Source of the DNA: Spirosoma fluviale
GTDB taxonomy: Bacteria; Bacteroidota; Bacteroidia; Cytophagales; Spirosomataceae
Assembly (NCBI GenBank): GCA_945901025.1
Contig: CAMDJW010000001.1
Location: 62,001-126,000, forward strand
Length of the DNA stretch: 64,000 nucleotides
Reading direction: 5' to 3'
The notes under the pieces are model-generated. The model had not been told where the DNA came from and searched no databases. It saw only the letters and a program-made list of their open reading frames with translations. Shown here piece by piece: positions 56,644-64,000 of this stretch; position 1 is the first letter of the stretch; each line of letters begins with the position of its first letter. Made by a program: the position numbers and the translations under genes.

Positions 56644-57473
56644 TATAAGTCTATTTTATAAAATTGAAGGCAATTATCTATGGTGATTTTTTTTATTTCA
56701 TCGGATGTTAATTGGGAGATCGATTTTTTAAATGTTGTAACCCAACTAGATAGTTCGTCCGCAACTAATACAACGGGATAATCGGTTCCAAACATTAATC
56801 GATCCGTTCCAAATACCTCTAAAGCTATTTCAATTATTTTCAAAATATCTTTTTCATTATAATTATACCATTCAGCTTCCGTAATTAAACCTGAAATTTT
56901 AGCAGAAACATTTTCTAATTCCTTGAATTTTTCAATATTCTTTTTCCATTCAGCAATGTCACCAGATTTAATCGGAGGTTTAGCTAAATGATCTAAAACG
57001 ATTCTTTGATTAGCATTATTCTTGCAAAATTCAATGCCAGCATTTAATTGGTTCGGATAAATTAGTAAATCATACGCAAAATCAAATGTATCCAATAACT
57101 GAACTCCCTTTAAAAAATCTGGTCTAGCTAAAAAATTAGGATCTGATTCCGACTGAACTACATGTCTAAAACCTACAATTTTTTCAAATTGCGAAAAATA
57201 AGTTAACTGACTTTCAATGTTTTTTGATTGTAAATCAACCCACCCTACTATACCTTTTATGAATTCAGATTGTTCAGCTAATGAAATTAAAAAGCAGGTT
57301 TCCTCTTCTGAAGAATCAGCCTGCACAGCTATGCAACCATCGATTTGATTTTTGGAAAATAACTCGACTGAATCATTCGGATAAAAATTCTTACGAATTT
57401 TTCCCATATCCTCAGTAATCCAAACATCTCGGTTTACATTATATGTCCAAAAATGTTGATGTGAATCAATCAT
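56643..57473 (-). CDS. Amidohydrolase-fold lactonase, probable L-fuconolactonase
   Basis: 276 aa, COG3618-type amidohydrolase. MIDSHQHFWTYNVNRD at the N-terminus gives the HxH metal/active-site pair; later His and Asp are in RIVLDHLAKPPIKSG and LMFGTDYPV. This group includes L-fuconolactonase and L-rhamnonolactonase. Neighbouring genes (SDR, FAH hydrolase, mutarotase, FucP) favour hydrolysis of L-fucono-lactone to L-fuconate. Overlaps both flanking genes by one base. Confidence 0.88.
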   Translation of the reverse strand: MIDSHQHFWTYNVNRDVWITEDMGKIRKNFYPNDSVELFSKNQIDGCIAVQADSSEEETCFLISLAEQSEFIKGIVGWVDLQSKNIESQLTYFSQFEKIVGFRHVVQSESDPNFLARPDFLKGVQLLDTFDFAYDLLIYPNQLNAGIEFCKNNANQRIVLDHLAKPPIKSGDIAEWKKNIEKFKELENVSAKISGLITEAEWYNYNEKDILKIIEIALEVFGTDRLMFGTDYPVVLVADELSSWVTTFKKSISQLTSDEIKKITIDNCLQFYKIDL

Positions 57474-58318
57474 TAAGAATAAGCCACTAATTTTTGTTTC
57501 TGTTCCCCTAAACTATCCATTCCTAATGTAACAGAATCACCAGGCTGTAGAAAAACGGGTGGCTTTAAACCAAGTCCAACGCCATGTGGAGTACCTGTGC
57601 TAATGACATCACCCGGTAGCAAGGTCATAAATTGGGATATATAAGAAACTACTTGGGGTACATTGAAGATCAACTGATTCGTGTTACTAACTTGGAATCT
57701 TTTTCCATTGACATCAAGCCACATGTTTAAATCATGGACATCTTTAACTTCATCCTTAGTTACTAAGAATGGCCCTAAGGGAGCAAATGTATCACATCCC
57801 TTTCCTTTTGACCAATTACCTCCTCTTTCTAGTTGAAATTCTCTTTCCGAATAATCATTGTGCAAACAGTATCCCGCAACATAATCATAGGCATCTTTTT
57901 CAGATACATATTGAGCTTTTTTACCAATTACAATAGCTAGCTCAACTTCCCAATCTGTTTTAGATGAGTTTTTAGGTATAACTACATCATCAAAGGGACC
58001 ATTTAAAGCAGTGGTACTTTTAAAAAACAAAATAGGTTCTTTAGGTATTTCAGCACCTGTTTCCTTTGCGTGATCTATATAATTTAAGCCTACACATATG
58101 ATTTTTGAAGGCCTTGCCACGCAAGATCCAATTCTTTCTGGAAAAAGGATTTCTTTTAAATTATTGTTTGAGACTATGTTTTCTAGATTTTTAAGGCCAT
58201 CATTATCGAAAAATGCTTCATTAAAATCAGTTATATAATCTGAAACATCAAAGTATTTATCATCTATTAATACTGCTGGTTTTTCCTTATTTAGCTTTCC
58301 AATTCTTACTAATTTCAT
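57473..58318 (-). CDS. Fumarylacetoacetate-hydrolase-family enzyme, probable 2,4-diketo-3-deoxy-L-fuconate hydrolase
   Basis: 281 aa from ATG 58318 (MKLVRIGKLNKEKP); the track start at 58351 lies inside the upstream gene. FAH fold with the metal ligands in KTDWEVELAIVIGKKA and the SRPS-like VARPSKIICVGLNYIDHAKETG region, plus LLPGDVISTGTPHGVG. In the non-phosphorylating fucose pathway this family cleaves the diketo-deoxy acid to pyruvate and lactate. The gene context matches that step. Confidence 0.9.
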   Translation of the reverse strand: MKLVRIGKLNKEKPAVLIDDKYFDVSDYITDFNEAFFDNDGLKNLENIVSNNNLKEILFPERIGSCVARPSKIICVGLNYIDHAKETGAEIPKEPILFFKSTTALNGPFDDVVIPKNSSKTDWEVELAIVIGKKAQYVSEKDAYDYVAGYCLHNDYSEREFQLERGGNWSKGKGCDTFAPLGPFLVTKDEVKDVHDLNMWLDVNGKRFQVSNTNQLIFNVPQVVSYISQFMTLLPGDVISTGTPHGVGLGLKPPVFLQPGDSVTLGMDSLGEQKQKLVAYS

Positions 58319-58323
58319 CTTAA

Positions 58324-58998
58324 TTATTTTATGTCTTTTAAAATATCCCACATAACTTCAGCTAAGAATACGTTACCAGCTTCATTTAAGTGGACTCTAT
58401 CTGATGTTAATATACCTAATGCTTTATTTTCTGTATTGAATTTTGTTTCATAATCGATGAAGGCTTTACGTAAATCAATCAATTTGCATTTTTCATCTAA
58501 AGCTATTTTTCGTATTACCGTTGAAAAATAATTTAAATCCCCATCGTTCTCATTTGTTGAGTCATACTTCTCACCAATTAATGTAGGTGTACAGATAACG
58601 ACTTGACTACCAGATTTTTGTATTCTCTGAATTAAAGCATGATAAAACTTTTCAAACTTGTCATAATCTGTTCCTGTTCTAGAAGAAGTCTTATGCCATA
58701 CATCATTGATTCCAATATAGATTACAACAATATTAGGTTTCTTAGCAATCACATCTTCTTCATGTCGAAGGTATAAATCATATATTTTATTCCCTCCTAT
58801 TCCAGCTCCTATTAATTCATATTTTCCTGATAAACCTTTGGAAGAAAGCATTTCTGCCATTTTAGTTATATAGCCCGTTTTTCCGATACCAGCCTGCGTG
58901 ATAGAGTCACCAAAAAATAAAATTTTAATGGGGTTATCTGCTTTAAATGAAGATAGAGAAGATATCAGTAGAAAGGCAAAAAATAGATTTGTTTTCAT
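58324..58998 (-). CDS. Secreted SGNH/GDSL-type esterase
   Basis: 224 aa with signal peptide (MKTNLFFAFLLISSLSSFKA). The SGNH blocks are present: FFGDSITQAG (Ser), GIGGNKIYDL (Gly), IYIGINDVW (Asn) and SDRVHLNEAG (Asp/His). It is an extracytoplasmic esterase in the middle of the fucose operon, so removing acetyl or other acyl groups from fucose-containing glycans is a reasonable inference. Spacing is 5 bp on each side. Confidence 0.9.
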   Translation of the reverse strand: MKTNLFFAFLLISSLSSFKADNPIKILFFGDSITQAGIGKTGYITKMAEMLSSKGLSGKYELIGAGIGGNKIYDLYLRHEEDVIAKKPNIVVIYIGINDVWHKTSSRTGTDYDKFEKFYHALIQRIQKSGSQVVICTPTLIGEKYDSTNENDGDLNYFSTVIRKIALDEKCKLIDLRKAFIDYETKFNTENKALGILTSDRVHLNEAGNVFLAEVMWDILKDIK

Positions 58999-59003
58999 TG
59001 TGT

Positions 59004-59771
59004 TTAATTATTTAAGTGTAAAAAACCACCATCTAAAGGATAATCGCAACCTGTTGCAAATGATGCTTCGTCTGAGCATAAATATAAGGCCAAATGAGCA
59101 ATTTCTATAGGTTTAGCCATTCTGCCAATGGGTTGAGAGGCTGATAATTTTTCAAACATTTCTTTTTGATTATTCGGATAATTTTTCTGAATAAATCCGT
59201 CTACAAAAGGAGTATGAACTCTTGCAGGAGAAATACAATTGCATCTAATTCCTTTTGAGATATAGTCTTTAGCGATAGATTGCGTCATAGATTTAATAGC
59301 TCCTTTAGTCATAGAATATCCAAATCGATCTGGAATTCCTACGGAGGAAGCTACTGAGGCCATATTTAATATTACACCCGAATTATTTTTCACCATTGTA
59401 GGAATAACTGCTTTAATGCAATTAAAAGCTCCTTTTACATTTACATCAAAGATTTTTTGAAAGTCTCCAGAGCTTGTATTTTCTACATTTCCAATTTGAG
59501 CGATTCCAGCGTTATTAATTAAAATGTCAACGATATTTAAAGCATTAATCTCTGCTAACACTAATCCTTCATTTGTAATATCAACCGGATGGAACTTGGA
59601 ATTTTTATTTAATTGTTGAACTTCAGATATCGTGTCATCACTTAATGGACTTTGTAGATCAAATATATGAACCTCTGCTCCTTGTTGGGCAAATAGTATT
59701 GATATAGCTCTTCCGATTCCGGAACTACCCCCGGTTATAATAACCACTTTATTTTCTAATGAAAAAATCAT
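59004..59771 (-). CDS. SDR-family dehydrogenase, probable 2-keto-3-deoxy-L-fuconate dehydrogenase
   Basis: 255 aa with classical motifs TGGSSGIGRAI, NNAGIAQIG and YSMTKGA (YxxxK), ending in CDYPLDGGFLHLNN. It lies between the UxaA-type dehydratase and the SGNH/FAH genes, which fits oxidation of 2-keto-3-deoxy-L-fuconate to the 2,4-diketo acid with NAD. Substrate is inferred from context. Confidence 0.87.
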   Translation of the reverse strand: MIFSLENKVVIITGGSSGIGRAISILFAQQGAEVHIFDLQSPLSDDTISEVQQLNKNSKFHPVDITNEGLVLAEINALNIVDILINNAGIAQIGNVENTSSGDFQKIFDVNVKGAFNCIKAVIPTMVKNNSGVILNMASVASSVGIPDRFGYSMTKGAIKSMTQSIAKDYISKGIRCNCISPARVHTPFVDGFIQKNYPNNQKEMFEKLSASQPIGRMAKPIEIAHLALYLCSDEASFATGCDYPLDGGFLHLNN

Positions 59772-59780
59772 ACAATAATA

Positions 59781-61445
59781 TTATAATTTAACTCCTCTTC
59801 TCCAAAACATAAAATCATCTTGTCCTAAATCCATTGCTTTGGTATTAATTTCACCTGAAGCTAATTTGATGATATAATTTAAAACCTCTTCTCCTATTTC
59901 TTCCACTGATTTGTCACCAGAAATAATGGGTCCACAATCTATATCGATTATTTCAGGCAGTTTTTCAGCTAATCTAGTATTGGTAGATAATTTGACCATT
60001 GGACAAATAGGATTACCCGTTGGAGTTCCTAAACCCGTAGTAAATAGTTGTATAGTAGCTCCAGCTCCCGCCATACCTGTGGTGGCTAAAACATCATTTC
60101 CAGGTGTACAGACTAAGTTTAACCCACTTTTGGTGACATATTGTCCATATCCAAGGGATGCTTGTATCGGAGATGAACCCGCTTTTTTTGCTGCTCCAGC
60201 TGATTTTATGGCATCTGTAATTAATCCATCTTTTATATTTCCAGGAGATGGATTCATATCAAATCCAGCACCTACTGCTGCGGCTCTTCTTGCGTACTCT
60301 CTCATCATTACACCAAAATCGTCCGCAACTTGACTATTTATAGATCTATTTTGAAGTTCCTGCTCTACTCCACATAATTCAGGAAATTCAGCAATCATCA
60401 CAGTTCCGCCTAAGGATACAATTAAATCAGCTGTGTGCCCAATGGCGGGATTTGCTGATATACCTGAAAAACCATCTGATCCGCCACATTTTACACCTAC
60501 GCGCAGTTTAGATAAGGGTGCCGGAGTTCTTTGGCATTTATTGATTTCAACTAAGCCTTCAAAAGTCTTATGAATCACTTCACCTAACATTTGTTCTACC
60601 CCACTTCCTTCATCTTGTTGTTGTTCGAAAATATAAAGTGGTTTAGAAAAATGGGGATCTTTCTCCTTTAATTTTTGTTGGAATAAGCTGATTTGAGAAT
60701 TTTGACAACCTAAACTTAATAGCGTTATCCCTCCTACATTTGGGTTAAGGCAATAACCAGCCAACAACGAACATAAATTATCCGATTCGTCTTTGTTTTC
60801 CCCACAACCGCTTTCATGAGTCAAGAATTTAATCCCATCAATATTCTTAAATAAATCGCTTTTGTGAACTAATGTAGTCTTCTTAGTCTTATCAAATTTA
60901 GGAAGCTTTAAACTTTCACCATTTTTAATTTGATTTTTCAATAATACTACTTGCTCTGTAAATGGGTCATTTTTTTGAAATCCTAAACCATTAATAAAAG
61001 CATTTTTCAACAACTCAATATTTCTGTTTTCACAAAAAACTAATGGGATAACCAACCAAAAGTTTTGAGTTCCTACTTGGCCATCTGCTCTATGGTAACC
61101 ATTAAAAGTTAATTTCTTCCATTGATCGACATTGGGAGGAGTCCAGTGATAATCTTTTATTTTCCCTTTAAAATCTTGGGATGCGTGATGCAAATTAAAT
61201 GTGTGCACTAAACCTCCTTTGGGTATCGCTTGCTTCGCTTTACCTACTAATACTCCATACATTACAGCTTCGCCATTAATAGGAATTGCTTCGGTCGTAA
61301 ATTTATGTTTAGCGTCAATATCATCTTGTAATATGATACTATTGCCATTGTGAATAATCTCAGTGCCTTTTTTTAAATTTTGTAACGCGACTAATAAATT
61401 GTCAACGTCGTTAATTTGTAAAAAAGTTTTTCTTTTCGTAATCAT
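59781..61445 (-). CDS. UxaA/altronate-dehydratase-family hydro-lyase, probable L-fuconate dehydratase
   Basis: 554 aa. The N-terminal SAF domain (residues ~1-100, ending GGLVHTFNLHHAS) is followed by the large UxaA/GarD domain with YHRADGQVGTQNFW, FLTHESGCGENKDESD, GVKCGGSDGFSG and GLGTPTGNPICPMVKLSTN. The family dehydrates altronate, galactarate and similar sugar acids. Here fucose-pathway neighbours suggest L-fuconate. The IlvD/Edd enzyme at 51226 is an unrelated enzyme for the same kind of step. Confidence 0.87.
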   Translation of the reverse strand: MITKRKTFLQINDVDNLLVALQNLKKGTEIIHNGNSIILQDDIDAKHKFTTEAIPINGEAVMYGVLVGKAKQAIPKGGLVHTFNLHHASQDFKGKIKDYHWTPPNVDQWKKLTFNGYHRADGQVGTQNFWLVIPLVFCENRNIELLKNAFINGLGFQKNDPFTEQVVLLKNQIKNGESLKLPKFDKTKKTTLVHKSDLFKNIDGIKFLTHESGCGENKDESDNLCSLLAGYCLNPNVGGITLLSLGCQNSQISLFQQKLKEKDPHFSKPLYIFEQQQDEGSGVEQMLGEVIHKTFEGLVEINKCQRTPAPLSKLRVGVKCGGSDGFSGISANPAIGHTADLIVSLGGTVMIAEFPELCGVEQELQNRSINSQVADDFGVMMREYARRAAAVGAGFDMNPSPGNIKDGLITDAIKSAGAAKKAGSSPIQASLGYGQYVTKSGLNLVCTPGNDVLATTGMAGAGATIQLFTTGLGTPTGNPICPMVKLSTNTRLAEKLPEIIDIDCGPIISGDKSVEEIGEEVLNYIIKLASGEINTKAMDLGQDDFMFWRRGVKL

Positions 61446-61448
61446 TAT

Positions 61449-61778
61449 TTATAATTTAAAAATATTCTCAGCCAAAACCCATTTAACATTTTCAGGAGTT
61501 CCTGGAATGATTTTTTGATAAGATGACATAAGTTTTTCCCAAGCTATAACTTGAGAATTATTCAAATCCAATTCGTTTTTACTTTCAAAACTGAAATCTT
61601 CATTGGCTATGATTTCCATGACTAATCGGTCTTGAAATCTAAAGATCTCCATGGAAGTAATTCCAGATTCAAAAATACTATTTTTAATGGCTACTGGAAT
61701 TTCTTTATGGTAATTTATATATTCTGATATCAATTTTTCATCGTTAACTAAATCTAAAAATAATATATACCTTTTCAT
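61449..61778 (-). CDS. L-fucose/L-rhamnose mutarotase (RhaM family)
   Basis: 109 aa small ferredoxin-fold protein of the L-rhamnose mutarotase family: MKRYILFLDLVNDEKLISEY at the start, ESGITSMEIFRFQDRLVMEI in the middle and WEKLMSSYQKIIPG. It speeds alpha/beta interconversion of the free sugar. Between fucP and the dehydratase it most likely serves L-fucose. Start overlaps the fucP stop by one base. Confidence 0.88.
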   Translation of the reverse strand: MKRYILFLDLVNDEKLISEYINYHKEIPVAIKNSIFESGITSMEIFRFQDRLVMEIIANEDFSFESKNELDLNNSQVIAWEKLMSSYQKIIPGTPENVKWVLAENIFKL

Positions 61779-63124
61779 TATGCTTTTTGATTGGGCAATT
61801 TATACCCATTGTAAGAATAAAATACGATGAATATAAAACATAATAAAGGTATTATAAGAGCTACAGGAGTGCTTATTTTAAATAATGCCGCGGTAATTGG
61901 AGGAATAATAGCTCCACCTACTATGGACATAATAATTAATGACGAAGCTAATTTAGAACCTTCACCTAAGTCTTTACATGCTAAAGCAAAAATAGTTGGA
62001 AACATAATGGATTGAAAGAAATAAACCATCATTAAAGCAACTAATGCATAAACACCTCCTCCAAAAATTGAAATTATAATTGAAATTACTGCTCCGATGG
62101 AATATATCCCTAGAATTTTATTTGAATCATTTTTGCTCATGAAATAAGTGCCAATGAATCTGCCAAACATAAAAAGCACAAAAGCAAAAGATGCATGAAA
62201 ACTAGCTATTTGAGTCGGCGACATGGCACTAGTTGTTTGGTAAATTTTTTGTACAATCCACAAATTTGTTTCGCTAGCCAAATCGATTTTTAAATCAACA
62301 AAATTTCCCCATAATGATACTTGAGCTCCTACATTACAAAATTGAGCTAAAATTCCAAGTGTTAGATGTCTATTTTTCAACAAGCTTGATATCGTAATCT
62401 TCGTTTTACTTACAACTGTACTAGTCGCCTCCGATACTTCTGGCATTTTTGTAATGGCAAATAGTATAGCTACTATAGCCACAATGACGCCGATAATTAA
62501 ATAAGGCAATTGCACTGAATTTGCTTGGGAGATACGAATTGCTTCAGCTTCGGCTGCTGGTAGGCTATTTAACAATTCACGGCTATATTCTTTATCAGAA
62601 AATATAAAAAATCCTCCAATGACCGGTCCTAAAATTATGCTTATCCCATTAAAAGATTGCGCAAAATTTAATCTAAAATCTCCTGATTTTGGATCTCCTA
62701 ATACCGTAACATATAAATTTGCTGCAGTTTCTAAAAATGCTATTCCACTGGCAATTAAAAATAAGGCAGCTAAAAAGAAAGAGTATAGTCTAACTTCGGC
62801 TGCAGGATAAAATAAAAATGCACCTGCAGCATATAAAATCAATCCGATTAATATTCCCATCTTATAACCTAACTTCTTCATTACATAACCTGCTGGAAGT
62901 GCCATGATAAAATAGCCTAGATAAAATGCTGTTTCAACAATATTGGCTTGCCAACGTTGTAAATCAAGTGCTGTTTGGAATTGTTTAACCAAAGTACCAT
63001 TTAAACTATTCGCTAGCCCCCATAAAAAGAATAAACTAGTCACTAAACTAAATGGAATAAGGTAGTTTACTTTAGATGTTTGAGATACATTTAAATTATC
63101 ATTATCAAAGGTTGGTAATGCCAT
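61778..63124 (-). CDS. fucP: L-fucose:H+ symporter permease
   Basis: 448 aa major-facilitator protein with ~12 membrane helices. FucP-subfamily marks are SLFFLWGLANSLNGTLVKQFQ at helix 1, YFIMALPAGYVMKKLGYKMGI, FLETAANLYVTVLG and FFQSIMFPTIFALACKDLG. First gene of the operon, divergent from the fucosidase gene across 136 bp. Imports L-fucose (or a close sugar) across the inner membrane. Confidence 0.9.
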   Translation of the reverse strand: MALPTFDNDNLNVSQTSKVNYLIPFSLVTSLFFLWGLANSLNGTLVKQFQTALDLQRWQANIVETAFYLGYFIMALPAGYVMKKLGYKMGILIGLILYAAGAFLFYPAAEVRLYSFFLAALFLIASGIAFLETAANLYVTVLGDPKSGDFRLNFAQSFNGISIILGPVIGGFFIFSDKEYSRELLNSLPAAEAEAIRISQANSVQLPYLIIGVIVAIVAILFAITKMPEVSEATSTVVSKTKITISSLLKNRHLTLGILAQFCNVGAQVSLWGNFVDLKIDLASETNLWIVQKIYQTTSAMSPTQIASFHASFAFVLFMFGRFIGTYFMSKNDSNKILGIYSIGAVISIIISIFGGGVYALVALMMVYFFQSIMFPTIFALACKDLGEGSKLASSLIIMSIVGGAIIPPITAALFKISTPVALIIPLLCFIFIVFYSYNGYKLPNQKA

Positions 63125-63184
63125 ATGTTTATTTTTTATTATAAAGGATAAAACGCTTTCAATATACCTTCTTTTTTTTAATTT

Positions 63185-63201
63185 TAAATTTGTACCTGGT
63201 A
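63185..63201. promoter_or_regulatory. Promoter -7 and overlapping TACC-T-GGTA palindrome in the fucP/fucosidase interval
   Basis: TAAATTTG (63185-63192, plus strand, exact TAnnTTTG) is followed directly by TACC-T-GGTA (63193-63201), with further TT/AA symmetry around it. The palindrome would cover the transcription start, as expected for a repressor site of GntR or LacI type. No regulator gene is in the window. Confidence 0.4.
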
Positions 63202-63260
63202 AATTTTAAAGAATTAATTCATAAAACATCTCTAACTAATCCTATTCTCGAACTAATCTT

Positions 63261-64000
63261 ATGAAAAAAATAATTATTATTTCAGTTATATTATTAGCTA
63301 ATTTCCTTTCATCAGCGCAGAATATACCCGTAATAAATCCGATACCTAGCAAAAAACAAGTTGCTTGGCAAGCTTTAGAATATTTTGGCTTTATTCATTT
63401 TAATATGAATACTTTCACAAATTTAGAATGGGGAGAAGGCCAAGAAAATCCAAATAGTTTCAATCCGACTAATTTAGATTGCAATCAATGGGCTAAAATA
63501 GCCAAAAATGCGGGTATGAAAGGTTTAATTTTAACGGTAAAGCATCATGATGGCTTTGCTTTATATCCATCTAAATATACAAAACATACAGTAGCAAAAT
63601 CTAATTGGAAAAATGGCAAGGGTGATGTCGTTAAGGATTTGTCAGAAGCATGCAAAAAATATGGCATTAAATTTGGCATTTATCTATCTCCATGGGATCG
63701 AAATCATCCTGATTACGGAACCGATAAGTACAATTTAGTATAGGCAGCCATGCAAAAAGAATTACTAACTAATTATGGTCCTATTTTCGAATTTTGGTAT
63801 GATGGAGCAAATGGGGAAGGTACCAACGGGAAAAAACAAATTTATAATTGGCCTTTATTCAATAATACTGTTTTAAAATATCAGCCTAATGCGATACAAT
63901 TTTCAGATTCAGGACCGGATATTCGTTGGGTCGGTAATGAACGCGGATTTGCTTATGACAAAACATGGAGCCCAATAAACCGGGATGAGATTTATCCTGG
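63261..64000 (+). pseudogene. Alpha-L-fucosidase (GH29), interrupted by an in-frame TAG and cut by the window edge
   Basis: Signal peptide MKKIIIISVILLANFLSSAQ, then a GH29 N-terminus (FGFIHFNMNTFTNLEWGEG, ILTVKHHDGFALYPSKYTKHT, YLSPWDRNHPDYGTDKYN). An in-frame TAG at 63741-63743 follows DKYNLV. The same frame continues without a further stop to the window end as AAMQKELLTNYGPIFEFWYDGANGEG and on; this part contains the FWYD nucleophile motif of GH29. The 160-aa fragment before the stop therefore lacks the nucleophile. Either a point nonsense mutation (a TAT or TAC Tyr codon is the simplest ancestor), a sequencing error, or readthrough. An ATG at 63750 could restart translation without a signal peptide. 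Confidence 0.88.

Noticed and set aside
59911-60333. 140-aa plus-strand ORF inside the UxaA-family gene
   Set aside because: Shadow of a well conserved enzyme on the minus strand.
1-64000. tRNA, rRNA, CRISPR arrays, IS elements, prophage
   Set aside because: Intergenic gaps were read for cloverleaf-like sequence, regular repeats and transposase-like frames; none found.

Overview
This window is an AT-rich, gene-dense chromosomal segment of a Bacteroidota bacterium, most likely order Cytophagales. The evidence is repeated TAnnTTTG-type -7 promoter elements, menaquinone genes, DUF5686, DUF2452 and DUF3050 proteins, a mitochondrial-type aconitase, a membrane pyrophosphatase and near-absent Shine-Dalgarno sequences. 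A small freshwater member of Spirosomaceae would fit, but genus is a guess. I found no tRNA, rRNA, CRISPR array, IS element or phage gene.

Left part (1-30 kb) is mostly housekeeping. It holds a porin-ammonium transporter pair (amt cut by the left edge), an Alvin-type ferredoxin divergent from a LuxC-like acyl-CoA reductase, a PAP2 phosphatase, trpS, DUF2461, dnaE and trxA, a class III aminotransferase, two DUF5686 outer-membrane proteins, hppA, prs-rplY, aconitase, topA and folD. It closes with a five-gene minus-strand operon (DUF2452-menB-EVE-secreted protein-methyltransferase). Convergent pairs are packed so tightly that 3' ends overlap, and the trxA terminator lies inside the opposing gene.

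Middle part (30-46 kb): a plus-strand run carries menE, an unknown protein, an ALDH3-like dehydrogenase, a large HExxH/beta-propeller/beta-barrel surface protein and a TPR lipoprotein. Then come thrS and infC-rpmI-rplT. Next is a three-gene unit of cysteine desulfurase, XdhC and DUF3050, which looks like a molybdenum-cofactor sulfuration pair plus a haem-oxygenase-fold protein. dnaK faces it across a bidirectional terminator.

Right part (46-64 kb): a desaturase closely resembling eukaryotic sphingolipid delta4-desaturase (DEGS1) is followed by a plus-strand run (GH13, DUF1460, MalY-type lyase, small membrane protein, IlvD/Edd dehydratase, SDR). Facing it is a ten-gene minus-strand operon that reads as a non-phosphorylating L-fucose route: FucP permease, mutarotase, UxaA-family dehydratase, SDR, SGNH hydrolase, FAH-family hydrolase, lactonase, SDR, then a D-threonine-aldolase-like enzyme and an M19 dipeptidase. 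A divergent alpha-L-fucosidase gene is interrupted by an in-frame TAG just before its catalytic nucleophile motif and runs off the right edge.

The most interesting items are the DEGS1-like desaturase, the stop-interrupted fucosidase, the desulfurase/XdhC/DUF3050 unit, the metallopeptidase-propeller-barrel protein, and a membrane pyrophosphatase whose gate glutamate is relocated.
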